Part shown: one piece after another, positions 1 through 10,406 of the stretch
Position numbering within the stretch: position 1 is the stretch's first letter
How the letters are laid out: each line of letters begins with the position of its first letter
Source of the DNA: Azolla pinnata
Taxonomy: Eukaryota; Streptophyta; Polypodiopsida; Salviniales; Salviniaceae
Assembly: GCA_037176905.1 (NCBI GenBank)
Contig: JBBBWG010031931.1
Span: 10,604-43,776 of the forward strand
Direction: 5' to 3'
Length of the DNA: 33,173 bases
Position numbers and translations under genes: made by a program
The notes under the pieces: generated by a model
What the model was told of the DNA's origin: nothing
Databases searched by the model: none
What the model saw: only the letters and a program-made list of their open reading frames with translations

Positions 1-255
1 CTCCTGCTCCTCCTCCTCCTCCGTTTCTTCTTCTTCGTCGTCTTCTTCTTCTTCGTGATTGAATCCTTCTTGCAAAGCATAATCCTGGGAAGAAATCGCC
101 TTGGACCTTCGAGCACTTATCCGACGTGACCTCCTTCGATGACTAAGAGAAACGTTCTCTTCTGCAGCTTGTGGAGCCTCCACGGAATTCTTGGTTCTCC
201 TTCTTCTTCGTGGAGCAGAGGCAGAAACAGATGTGGATGTCGTAAGCATAGCCAT
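1..255 (-). CDS. N-terminus of an unidentified protein, cut by the left window edge
   Basis: Reading leftwards from an ATG at 255-253 (context GAGGCC before ATGG, a good plant initiation context), 85 codons stay open to the window edge. A second in-frame ATG lies at 249-247. Residues 1-14 are Ser/Thr/Ala-rich, 15-22 are a basic run (RRRRRTK), 38-52 are again basic (HRRRSRRISARRSK), and 68-85 are almost purely Glu/Asp. This basic-to-acidic switch is seen in nucleolar, chromatin-associated and some plastid proteins, but I do not recognise the family. The acidic part is encoded by GAA/GAG triplets, so part of it could be microsatellite-driven. No splice donor is needed inside the visible part. 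The coding reading is inferred from openness and start context only. Confidence 0.5.
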   Translation of the reverse strand, partial: MAMLTTSTSVSASAPRRRRRTKNSVEAPQAAEENVSLSHRRRSRRISARRSKAISSQDYALQEGFNHEEEEDDEEEETEEEEEQE

Positions 256-927
256 GGCCTCCGAGGAGCAAGATCTCAGCCGTGGCGACGGCGGTGGGCT
301 TCTATGGCGTTTCGAGCTCTGCGGAGCGACTTCGGATTTGGTCCTGGTTATGGGCGTGCTTCCGTGGTGCATTTCCTTTCCTCTTGCTTCTTCTTCTTCT
401 TCTTCTTCTTCTTCTTCTTCTTCTTCTTCTTCCTCTTCTCTCTCTGCTTCAACTTCTGCAGCTACTCCTTTTGAAATGGTGGCAAACAGTGGCTTCGGCA
501 TCGGATCCATGGAAAAGCTGCTCTGTGCGAGATTAGGATTGGCGCGGCGGATCGCGGCTTGGAAGGGGACTTCCGGAGAATCAGGGTTGGAATCCGGGGG
601 TGGGGGGAGAGAGGAAACTCGTCGCGATGGTGAGGAATGGAGGGGGGGGAAGAGCAGGGGAGAGAGAGAAAAGCTTCACCCCGCCATGGATCGAGATCCG
701 CGAGGAGAGAGCTTGAGATGGAAGCAATCTCTCGCGCTCGAAGGCAGAAATCTCTACCAAAATCCTTCCCTCTCTATCTCTCTCTCTTTCTCTCTCTCTC
801 GCTCTCGGCTTCTCTGCGCGATTCCTATGCGAGGATGCCTGCAGCTACAGCGCGGAATGCAGAAATCTCGGGCGCCATAGCCGCTCTGCAGCGAGCTCCA
901 TCATCGCCCGGGAGGGGAAGAGAGCCG
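256..927. other. 5' flank and probable leader of the left minus-strand gene
   Basis: No gene is supported here. The stretch holds a pure TTC run (GAA on the minus strand) at about 388-433, a G-rich patch at 596-665 and a CT-rich patch at about 762-812. On the minus strand these lie directly upstream of the ATG at 255, so the GAA run is probably in that gene's leader or promoter. Plus-strand ORFs here translate the TTC run into poly-Ser, poly-Phe or poly-Leu and are not credible. Confidence 0.4.
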
Positions 928-1232
928 TTGGTGATGGTGACGATGGTGAGGATGAATGCACGCATTTGATGGTGACGATGGTGGGGATGAATGCACGCAT
1001 GGATGGTGACGATGGTGATGAATGCACGCATTTGATGGTGACGATTGTGGGGATGAATGCACGCATGGTGACGTTGGTGGGGATGAATGGACGCATGGAT
1101 GGTGACGATGGTGAGGATGAATGCACGCATTTGATGGTGACGATGGTGGGGATGAATGCACGCATGGATGGTGACGATGGTGGGGATGAATGCACGCATG
1201 GGTGGTGACGCGGGTGGGGATGAATGCACGCA
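928..1232. repeat. Minisatellite, about 9 units of roughly 34 bp
   Basis: Units read approximately GATGGTGACGATGGTGGGG followed by ATGAATGCACGCAT. They differ by small indels (one unit lacks the GGGG, another lacks the leading GGAT) and by alternation of TTGATGG and GGATGG at the junction, which suggests a two-unit higher-order repeat. Translations on both strands are His/Met/Pro-rich artefacts. Confidence 0.85.
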
Positions 1233-1592
1233 TGGATGCATATCATCCATCTACATAACAACATGCATGCATGCATATCATCCATCCGTACATGCATGTA
1301 CATCATCCATCCATCCATCCATCCATCCATGCATGTACACCATCCTTCCATCCATCCCATCCATCCATACATGCATGTACATCATCCTTCCATCCATGCA
1401 TGCATGCATATCATCCATCCCATCCATCCCATCCATCCCATCCATCCCATCCATCCATGCATGCATGTACATCATCCTTCCATCCATGCATGCATGCATA
1501 TCATCCATCCCATCCATCCATGCATGCATGTACATCATCCTTCCATGCATGCATGCATGCATGCATATCATCCATCCCATCCATCCATGCCG
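1233..1592. repeat. Compound tetranucleotide array (ATCC, ATCCC, ATGC)
   Basis: Runs of CATC and CATGCATG are organised in a higher-order pattern: CATGTACATCATCCTTCC, then CATCCATGCATGCATGCA, then TATCATCCATCCC repeats, at least three times. The ATGC runs are self-complementary. It begins directly where the 34-bp minisatellite ends, and the last minisatellite unit grades into it through a shared GGATG/CATGC edge. Confidence 0.85.
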
Positions 1593-2344
1593 GTTTCTGG
1601 GATGAGCCCTTCTCTGGGATCTTCATCTGAGAGGGTGATCATGCCGATGATCGCACTCGATTGAAGCAGAGATGGTTTCGATTGGTATCGATTTAATGAT
1701 TCGGACAGCAGAGATTCCAAGTGTTTTGAGCTGGAAGAGAGATCGATTGAACAAATGCTTTGTTGGTGGAGAAAAAAAATGAAGGTGAGCAAATTGTCAT
1801 GGACAAGTGAGTAGTAGCGCGGAGTAGGCGAGAATACGGAAAACGGATAGAAAGGCAAGGAAATGGACAGACTGCCATAAAACGAGCCGATAGAATAAAC
1901 AGATATTGGAGTCAAGAAGATTGGATATGTTTCATATTGTTCCGTAACTGGCATTGTTCACCTTCATCTAACAAGCACACGAGTATCTAGGCCAAATCCT
2001 AAAGAGTGTTCTCGACAATATTATAAACTTGCTCAAAGTTGTTGAATATTTTGGTGCGAGCAGGAACAATCCCATGAAGTGCAGGAATGCTTAACACTAG
2101 ATAGAAGCAGCAAATGTTGAAGCAAGTTACAAGAAACATGAGAACAACGTATTGGCCATTTTTGCGATTGCTTTGATACTCTCTCTCTCTCCACAAATTA
2201 GGAACAAGATCGTAGCAGCATGTGACTCTTAAGAACCTCAAAGGAGTCATGAATGATCTCTGTATCGCCAGATGACACGACTACGAGTTTTGGCAAAGCA
2301 TTCATTCTGACCATGCTTACAGAGCGTAACGATGAATTCATGGC
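1593..2344. other. Unique intergenic sequence, nothing recognised
   Basis: Low-repeat sequence between two satellite arrays. The ORFs (for example minus 1568-1954) show no family signature and one overlaps the satellite. I see no RNA gene or mobile-element termini. Confidence 0.4.
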
Positions 2345-3315
2345 CATGCGAAGACACATGCATGCATGCATCCATCCACATGCATACATACACCCACACA
2401 CATGCATCTATCCATCCATACATACACACACACACATGCATGTGTCCAACCAACATGTACATACACCCACACACATGCATCTATCCATCCATCCATCCAT
2501 ACACACACATGCATGCATCCATCCACATGCATATACGCCCACACACATGCATCTATTCATCCATCCAGACACACATGCATGCATCTGCCCACATGCATAT
2601 ACACCCACACATGCATCTATCCATCCATCCATACATGCACACATGCATGCATCCACCCACATGCATATACACCCACACACATGCATCTATCCATCTATCC
2701 ATACATACGCATGCATGCATCCACACACATGCATATACACCCACACACACATACATGCATGCATCCATCCATCCATACCAACGCATGCATACATCCACCC
2801 ACACGCAGGTAACATATGCATCCATTCATGCACATGCATGCATGCATCATACACACACATGCATCTAACCATCCATCCATCCATCCATACATACACACCC
2901 ACACATGCATGCATCCATACGTCTTCAACATCCACTCATCCATCCATACATACACACCCACACATGCATGCATCGAGCGATCGTCAACATCCACTCATCC
3001 ATCCACACATGCATGCATCCATCGATCGTCAACATCCACTCATCCATCCACACATACACGCCCACACATGCATGCATCCATGCATCGTCAACATCCACTC
3101 ATCCATCCATACATACACACCCCCACACATGCATCGTCAACATCCACTCATCCATCCATACATACACACCCACACATGCATCGTCAACATCCACTCATCC
3201 ATCCATACATACACACCCACGCATGCATCCATCCACCAGTCGTCAACATCCACTCATCCATCCATACATACATATACATCCACACATGCATGCATCGGGC
3301 ATCCACCCCATGCAT
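2345..3315. repeat. Compound microsatellite (ATCC, ACAC, ATGC) with a higher-order unit on its right side
   Basis: The left half alternates CATGCATG, CATCCATCC and ACACACACATGCAT. From about 2920 a larger unit appears, built around TCAACATCCACTCATCC followed by ATCCATACATACACACCC and ACACATGCAT. It recurs at about 2924, 2983, 3027, 3087, 3136, 3185 and 3242, with spacing of 44-60 bp. The long plus-strand ORF through it (2253-3509) is a translation of the repeat and is rejected as a gene. Confidence 0.85.
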
Positions 3316-3991
3316 ACATTCCTCCTTTCTTCCCGGCATCTGTTTTCCATCCTCCAGCTGCCCGTTTTCAAAGGAACGTTTGCCAGTTTTCCTTTCTTCT
3401 TTTGCCGTCTGATTCTCCGTTGAGATCAGGTTTCTCTCGGTTTCCTCTTCTTTTCTCAGCAAAGCATGCGGTTGATCTTCCTTCTGCTTCTTCTTCTTCT
3501 AACCTATGATCGATTCCCTCCAGATTGCATTTGGAGATCAACAAAATCAAAGTGATCCTTCTCTTGATCAGGTTCCGTGTTTTCCTCCAAAGTCGCATCG
3601 TTTTTCTTTTTCCAGGTGGTACATTCTTCCTTCCACTGTACGTACGTCCATGGTTTCTTCCTTGTTGAGCCTTGCTGCATGAAAATGGCCCATATCTTCA
3701 TGCTCAGTTGATATATCTGGATTTTAATTCACAAATGCTGGATAGCTTATGCAATATTCGTATATCAAAATACTTTGGATCATTGATGCTTGATTTAAAA
3801 CTAAAACGTTTAGGACGAATTCAAGTTATACTTGTCTGTCGGAATTTCTGTGCTTGACTACCATTTCAGCATTCAATACTTTCCTTCTTCTCCAGATTCA
3901 TTCATTAATACTCCTTATCTGTTGCTTATTTGATAGCGTTCTACTGTCTGATTTGATCAAGGAAAACAGGATTCTTTGATAATATAGAGGC
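3316..3991 (+). other. Probable promoter and 5' leader of the CBS-CBS-PB1 gene
   Basis: Pyrimidine-rich sequence (TTTCTTCC, CTTCTGCTTC) between the satellite and the first coding exon. A possible acceptor TTGATAATATAG ends at 3987, just before the start codon, so a leader intron is possible. The transcription start cannot be placed by eye. Confidence 0.35.
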
Positions 3992-6900
3992 ATGTCCTCC
4001 AATAGGAGATGGAAAAATGCCGGAATCATAAGAAATGGAGTCAAGAAGAGTGGAAGCATCACTAGCAGCCGCAAACCTTTCAGTACGATTCATTCCATGT
4101 AAGCTGAAACTTTTACTGAAGGCATCCATAATTCTAGCTAGTGTTCCAGTTCATGTAGTAAGTCTATCAGTATAGCATATTTGATGTACTATTCTAAATG
4201 TCCTTTTCTGTATGATTTTTCCATGTAACTGGAGTTGATTCATTGAAAAGGCTAAATTGAAGAACTATGCTGAATGCCATTTCTGCATGTAACTGGAGTT
4301 AATGTTGGAAATCATCTACCATTATATGTGTCATTCAAGAGTGTTTTCCATCATAAACATGTAACCAAAGAATATCGTGTCCAACTCAACACATTAAACA
4401 TAGAAAGACACTACATTTGAATGGGGTGAGCTTCATCATTTAGGCTCTACGCATTTGAACTTAGACCTTTGCTTTGTATGAAAATTATTGCAAGGTAATT
4501 TTTTCTGTAGGTTTGGTAAGGAATCTCCCTGATTATATCCACTAATTATTGAAGCTTAATAGAGGGAGGGTGCTTTATTTACAGCATTTCGATTGTGAAA
4601 ATCTTTTTCCAGGATGATTTTATGCTGTCATCCTTGTTGATCAAGCTTCATGTCCCATTTCTTGTAGCGCGCCTTAACATTAAAACACTAGAAATATAGG
4701 CATATCTAACCATAGACATGATGTCATTGAATCTCAACAATTTCATTCTTTTCTCGGAGAGCATAAGTACTCAAAAAAACCTCTGTGCCTTTGGATTCGT
4801 TTACTTAACTTATATTCAATGGGCAGATCGGAATCAAATGGAGAGAGGACTGTAAAAAAATTGAGACTTTCCAAGGCATTGACCATACCCGAGGGCACCA
4901 CAATATTAGATGCCTGCAAACGTATGATGACACTACGAGCAGATGCAGCACTCCTTACCGATGCTAATGGTTTACTGTGTGGGATCATAACTGACAAAGT
5001 AATATCTCCAATCTGTCAGATACTGTTCCATAGAAGTTAGTTATTGCAATGCACATTATCTCGGATCTATGATTGTAGGATGTGACGATAAGAGTGGTAG
5101 CTGAGGGTGTGAAACCGGATGAAACACCTGTTTCGAAAGTTATGACAAAGAATCCAGTGTTTGTCCTGAATGATACACTAGCTGTGGAAGCCCTCCAAAA
5201 GATGGTTCAAGGTAAAGAAATCAGCTTTAAGCGCTGTATGTTATGATTCTCAATCTTTACACTCTTTATATAAAATTTATTGCCCATCATTTTGTAGGCA
5301 TCATTTTTACCTTCTGCATATCTTACTGCGTTTTTATTTCTCTTTGCACTAGAGCATTAGAAATTTGTTCTATCGTTTGTGTCCATCCATTCCTTTCCTA
5401 CTCATTCTGTGTTCTTTCTTGACTATAGGTAAATTCAGGCATCTTCCAGTGGTACAAGATGGAGAAGTTACTGCCCTCCTAGACATAACAAAGTGCCTTT
5501 ATGATGCAATAGCTAGGATGGAACGGGAAGCAGAGAAAGGTAATGCCATTGCTGCTGCTGTTGAAGATGTGGGACGTCAATGGGGGAATGCAGATTTCGG
5601 TATTGTTTTGTCATTTGTTTTTGAGTTCTTTGCCGTCTGTTGGGAAATTTTTGCAATGGCTGGAAGTTCAATTTTATGTTTCCAGAGGAATATTCTTTTG
5701 CTATTCTAATCCAGTGTGGCTATTCTCAGGGCCAGTTAACATGGTTGATGCTCTGCGGAGAAAAATGTTTAGACCTTCACTTGAATCAATTATCCAAGAA
5801 AACGCTAAGTAAGTGTAATTATTTTCCACAAAAAACACTGTACGAATCCAACAAAACCTAGACAATAGAGAGATGTGCGGGATGAATTTAGCAATGAGAG
5901 GTTTTTAATGTATTCCCTGGCATTATTCCAGTGTGGCCATTGTATCACCATTGGATACAGTTTACATGGCTGCGAAGAAAATGAAAGATCTTCAGGTCAA
6001 CTCTGTGATTGTATCAAAAAATAATAAGCCTCAGGGCATCCTCACGTCAGTATGTTTTTTTATAGCGAGACATGGCTCTATCATTCATTTTTAACTTCTA
6101 TAACTCTTTCAGATACACGAAATTTACTATTTTATGTTCTTTTTTCATACCGAAGGTCTAAAGACATAGTGATGCGAGTTGTCAGTAAGAACCTTCAACC
6201 AAATTTAACGGCTGTTGGCGAGGTATGTACTTACAAGTGAAAGATTTCATTCTATACTTTCTCCGTAGGTAGGAACATAATGCTAACGGCTGAGGAGGTC
6301 TGTGAATCATAGGTCATGACACCTAACCCAGAATGTGTTACAATCACTATGTCCATAGCGGATGCGCTTCATACTATGCATGATGGGAAGTTTCTTCATT
6401 TGCCGGTGTTGGACCAAGGTAATTCAATACCGATCTATTCTGCTTGATGTTGTTTCTCTCCTCATGATTGATGATTGGATACACAAACATTATTGTATAT
6501 GCTGTCTCATAGGTTATATTGGCTGAAGAAAACGTTAAATATATATTTCTCCGTTCTTTCTTTCTTTCTCTTCTTGATGGTTCAACATTAAAGATTGCAG
6601 TATCTGACTAGGTGTTGTAGGCTTATGGTCTTTTAAGCTGCTGTGTAATGGTTCTTTCTTATCTCAGATGGATGCATCATTGCCTGTCTGGATGTTCTAC
6701 ACCTGACACATGCTGCACTTGCAATTGTAAGCTATCACCGAAAATAACCCTAACTCCAATACATGGTTTCATATGTCTTTGTATCTGGGCATATCTACAT
6801 TCAAAGCACACCGATGTGACTGTTTACATTCAAGGTTGGGACAGATGGTGTACGAAGTACAGATATGACTAGCATCATGTTGCATAAATTCTTGGATTCG

Positions 6901-8546
6901 GCTCTTTTATGGGAACCTCCTGGAGGAGATGACGACCAGAGGTGCACATATTGTATGGTTGAAGATTCTCTTTTTTACATCGAAGGAAATTTTAAATCAT
7001 AATTGTGATCACCTCTGGGTTCAGTGATGCCTCCATGCCGAAATCTTATGCTGATGATTTAAGCATGGATGAAGTAAAATATGCATCAGAAAGCACCTTC
7101 TCTTTCAAGCTGGAAGATTCAAACGGGAAAGTCCACCGTTTTCAAAGCGGTAAATTATATAATATAAAGATAAGGCTGATGATGCTGAGTGATTTAGGCT
7201 TTGTTTTGGGCCCATATATTTATGTGAGCTGCATCCAAAATATACATGCATACAATCCTCCATATGTTACGTATGTACACTTAAAGCAAAGCATGCATGC
7301 ACGCATAACACACATACATGCATGTATTACTCAGACACATATCATATATACATACGTCCATGCATGTGGGGATATGCCTACATACTTGAATACACGCACA
7401 CCCACATATAAATATATGCATACTACGATACAGAAAGCCAATTCCCTATGCTGATGGCTCTATGTGACTAACTAAGAAATTCTGCAAGTATATAGTAGGC
7501 TGTTCGTTGATTTTAAAAGCTGCTTCCTGATAACATTCTCTAGTATTTATTCAGCGTCATACAGATATACATATGATAAAAATTTTCTCTTGAAAACTAC
7601 TTTGGTGAAGGCGGTCAACTAGCATTGACCAATAGCATGTGTATTGAACAGGAACAAAAAGCTTGGCTGAACTTACATCCACTATCGTGCAACGAATGGA
7701 AGTGGATAAGAATCGTCCACCCCACATTATGGTAACTAGAAATGATTTTTGAAGTCAGTAAATTGGAGATTTTGGAATGGATACCTCAGGCATTTATACG
7801 GTAAATTTGACATGATGCTTCATTTGCAGTATGTTGATGAAGAAGGAGATCACGTTTTGTTGCTAACTGATAGTGACCTAGCCACAGCAGTAAGTTGTGC
7901 AAGGTTACTTGGGTGGAAGGTCAGACATGTCTCTCGTTCTCACACATGATAACGCACAGTGTGGTTGTAGGTTTAAATTACTCCAGTAACTTTTTTATCT
8001 AGGTAGGTATATATACCCTGTTGTGTATGTGGATACTTTGGGGAAAGAGGCATCGGGTTAAAGAAAATTATGTGCCAAAGATTATGTATGAAGAAATCTG
8101 TAGTCTGTCTCTCAACATATCCCAATATATCCCATGGTGTTTGCAGTGTGAAACCTATCTCTGATGATCGGATGAGCATAAACAAACAAATATAAATGCA
8201 TGGATAAATTAATATTCACACAGACTTATATTTCAGCAAGCAACTGAAAACCTGAAAATTTTCCATGCACATTTTTTTCGAGCGAGGCTTGTAAGTCATT
8301 ATATTTGGGTCTGGAGTTTCTGACAATCTTGAAGGGTATATGCAGACCTTGAAGCTGCACCTGGAATCTTTTTGTTCATCGATTCATCAGAGCTCACCAT
8401 GTCATGAACCGATGGCTGTGAGGGCTGAAAAAACCTCTGGTAGGGTGGGGAACGACAACGAATGGACGTTATATACTACATCTGCTCTTATGGGTGTTGT
8501 AATGATAGCCGGAGTGAGTATGCTCATCTACTTAAGAAGACATTAA
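3992..8546 (+). CDS. CBSCBSPB: CBS-CBS-PB1 domain protein with C-terminal membrane anchor, 536 aa, 14 coding exons
   Basis: Exons: 3992-4098, 4827-4998, 5079-5211, 5429-5599, 5730-5808, 5932-6045, 6156-6222, 6313-6418, 6668-6726, 6835-6941, 7025-7149, 7652-7731, 7830-7919, 8346-8546; all junctions are GT..AG and keep frame. The start ATG at 3992 has an in-frame stop 12 nt upstream. The basic N-terminus is followed by GERTVKKLRLSKAL, then two CBS pairs (about residues 45-165 and 222-345) with KFRHLPVV and KFLHLPVL, the classic CBS ends. A PB1 domain follows (about 397-480) with the OPCA-type motif YVDEEGDHVLLLTDSDL at 441-457. A hydrophobic segment at about 513-532 ends in LRRH. Length and order match the plant CBSCBSPB family (Arabidopsis CBSCBSPB1 is 536 aa as I recall). 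CBS pairs bind adenosyl ligands and PB1 mediates protein pairing; the cellular role of this family is little known. Confidence 0.93.
7225..7435. repeat. Degenerate CATGCA/ACACAT microsatellite inside intron 11 of the CBS-CBS-PB1 gene
   Basis: CATGCATGCACGCATAACAC, ACATACATGCATG and CACACCCACATATAAA blocks lie within the intron 7150-7651. The motif family is the same as in the large intergenic arrays, here short and decayed. Confidence 0.6.
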
Positions 8547-9213
8547 CATGTAGGCAAGATTTATTCTTTTGTATGCAAAGATTATTCCAGTTGTTTGTAT
8601 GTGCTTTAAGTTTGAAGATTTGCTTGAATTGCATGTTGTGTGTATCTACATGTGATAGATGTGACTTTGGCCATATGCAGAGAACTTTAGGGGTCTTTTC
8701 TCTTTGCACTTTATTTACTTCTCTTCAGAGTTTCTTTAGGCTATTAATTGAACTCAGTAACCTTAGCAATTGAATTCAAATGCTGGAGGTTGGCAATCCA
8801 TACCCTTAGTATCATGATCACTTCGAAGCACGAAAAATGCTTCCAACATTATAGATGGTATGTCACTCGCTGGTGCTTTATGCTCTTTTGTGGTCTCTCT
8901 TCTTAGCAAACATATTCTGTAGAATTTTCGCTCGGCTATGGTGTTGGTGTAAATAGGCTGACATGTGTCTGTCTTTCAAGCCTTGAGGTGAATGGAACCA
9001 AAGTGACCTATTTAGATAACGATTAAACATTTCGAATGGAGTAGTCAATCTTGATGCTCGCAATAAGTCGATGGCCAGTAAAAACGCTGCTCTGGTGGTT
9101 GATGGGTTGTAATGTGATGTGCAAAGCCAATCCATTCTGTGCCTTGCAAGTCAATAAAGGGACACCCATTCGTCTTGCCCGTCGATGAAAGAACAAACAG
9201 AGATGATTCCATT
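8547..9213. other. 3' flank of the CBS-CBS-PB1 gene and uncharacterised intergenic sequence
   Basis: The first about 230 bp are T/A-rich and are presumably 3' UTR. From about 8880 onward the minus strand has short open frames (minus 8878-9135 and 9045-9245) without recognisable domains. They could be exons of a gene that includes the ORF at 9214-9747, but I could not build a convincing spliced model. Confidence 0.3.
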
Positions 9214-9747
9214 TTACAGTTCATCGTCTGGTTGTAAAGTCTCATCTACATGGACAAGCGAGTGCCCATCCCCATGACACATTCTGATTTTGGGAAATGT
9301 TTCGTAGCTACACGGTGGTTTCGTATGACACGATCGTTGGTTTGAACCTTTGCATTCTGAAGGCCAAAAACAGAGTGGGAGAAAGAGAGAAGGTATGCAG
9401 AAGTATATGTTTCTGGAGAGCTTGACAAGCTTGCAGTTGGGCCATGGTGGTGGTTCTAGCTCCATCTTATCTTGTATTGCTCTGGACTCCATGCTAAGTA
9501 TTGCAAGCAAGTGATGCACGATGGAATGCTTGATATCTGTCTTCTCCATGTACGCAACGTTCTCGTGGAATGAGCTCCAAACCCATCTCGACGAAGGAGG
9601 CTCTGGATCCTTGCGGTGTGTGTTATTTTTTTCATCATCAGGAGAATCAGAATCGGAGCTTTCCCCCAAAAGAGCCTCTTTCTGGTACATTTCCATCCTC
9701 GGAAATGCAAGCACGAATCGCGCCATCCGTTGATCCATCCGATCCAT
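9214..9747 (-). CDS. Possible unidentified minus-strand protein, 177 aa (doubtful)
   Basis: This open frame starts with ATG at 9747 and contains an acidic/serine patch (GESSDSDSPDDEK, about residues 28-40), then a stretch of natural-looking composition (SSRWVWSSFHENVAYMEKTD, about residues 51-70) and a Leu/Ile-rich helix-like segment. It does not look like repeat translation until about residue 120. I do not recognise it. Upstream, overlapping minus-strand frames in the triplet-rich block also contain SDSE..RRRNSA motifs, so a longer spliced or frameshifted gene facing away from EIN2 is conceivable. Alternatives are a decayed gene fragment or chance openness. No start or splice structure is secure. 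Confidence 0.25.
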   Translation of the reverse strand: MDRMDQRMARFVLAFPRMEMYQKEALLGESSDSDSPDDEKNNTHRKDPEPPSSRWVWSSFHENVAYMEKTDIKHSIVHHLLAILSMESRAIQDKMELEPPPWPNCKLVKLSRNIYFCIPSLFLPLCFWPSECKGSNQRSCHTKPPCSYETFPKIRMCHGDGHSLVHVDETLQPDDEL

Positions 9748-10225
9748 ACTCTTCTTCTGCTTCTCCTTCTATTCCTTTTGCCATCATCGTCGCTTACGGA
9801 TCCAAAAACAGATCCTTCTCCTCCTGCTGCTGCTGTTGCTGTTGCCTCGAATCGGAGCAGGCACGGAGCTGAATTCCTTCTCTCCTTGCGTTGTTGCTCT
9901 GAATCGGAAGCCTCTCCTGCTGCTGCTTGCTCCGATCGAATCGTTACAAAACGCAGAGCCGAATTCCTTCTCCTTCTGCGCCTTTGCTCCGAATCGGAAG
10001 CGACGCAGGCTCGAGTCCTTTTCCCTCGTGCTGTCGGGTTCCTTCTCAGAACTAGCGTAGAGCCGAGTTCCTTCTCCGAATCGGAACCGCCGTAAAGCCG
10101 AGTCCTTTTTGTTGCTGCTGTTGCTGTAGTAGTAGTAGTCGTCGTCGTTGTTGTTCTTCTTCTTCTTCTGGTGATTCGGAGCGGAGAAAAACCCGGAGCT
10201 TTTGAAACGCTCACTTAACACACAC
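9748..10225. repeat. Triplet-rich block with an imperfect minisatellite (GAATTCCTTCTC...GAATCGGAAGC)
   Basis: Units pair an element like AGCCGAATTCCTTCTC with CTCCGAATCGGAAGC. Copies lie at about 9870-9910, 9955-10005 and 10060-10090, with a degenerate one between, separated by CTG/GCTGCT and GTAGTAGTCGTC triplet runs. On the minus strand the units translate as SDSE..RRRNSA or as SALRRFRFG, depending on frame. All three minus frames are open over long stretches, as expected for triplet-biased sequence, so openness is weak evidence for coding here. Confidence 0.6.
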
Positions 10226-10344
10226 AAAGAAAGACCCCTGACCCTAAACCCCTGAAACCCTAAACCCTAAAACCCTAAACCCTAAAACCCTAAAACCCTA
10301 AAACCCTAAACCCTAAAACCCTAAACAAACCCTAAAACCTCACT
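10226..10344. repeat. Interstitial telomere-like tract (CCCTAAA)n / telo-box cluster
   Basis: About a dozen CCCTAAA, CCCTAAAA and CCCTGAAA units lie in one orientation on the plus strand. CCCTAAA is the plant telomere repeat, and AAACCCTAA is the telo-box found in many plant promoters, known to be bound by TRB-type Myb proteins. It lies about 780 bp upstream of the EIN2 start codon and directly before a CT tract. Confidence 0.85.
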
Positions 10345-10362
10345 TAATTATCTCTCACTAAA

Positions 10363-10364
<2 letters not shown>

Positions 10365-10403
<39 letters not shown>
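10365..10403. repeat. Perfect (CT)n run followed by CT-rich leader-like sequence
   Basis: About 18 uninterrupted CT dinucleotides, continued to about 10500 by CTTTCTTTC-type pyrimidine tracts. CT runs close to transcription starts are common in plant promoters and leaders (GAGA/CT elements). Confidence 0.9.

Positions 10404-10406
<3 letters not shown>

Noticed and set aside
1568..1954. A 128-codon minus-strand frame
   Set aside because: It has no family signature, begins in unique sequence and ends inside the satellite, and no splice structure supports it.
2253..3509. A 418-codon plus-strand open frame rich in His, Thr and Pro
   Set aside because: It is a translation of the ATCC/ACAC/ATGC array. 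Overlapping frames on both strands are equally open and have the same biased composition.
10226..10344. A true chromosome end
   Set aside because: The tract is only about 120 bp, is degenerate, and is flanked by genes on both sides, so it is interstitial.
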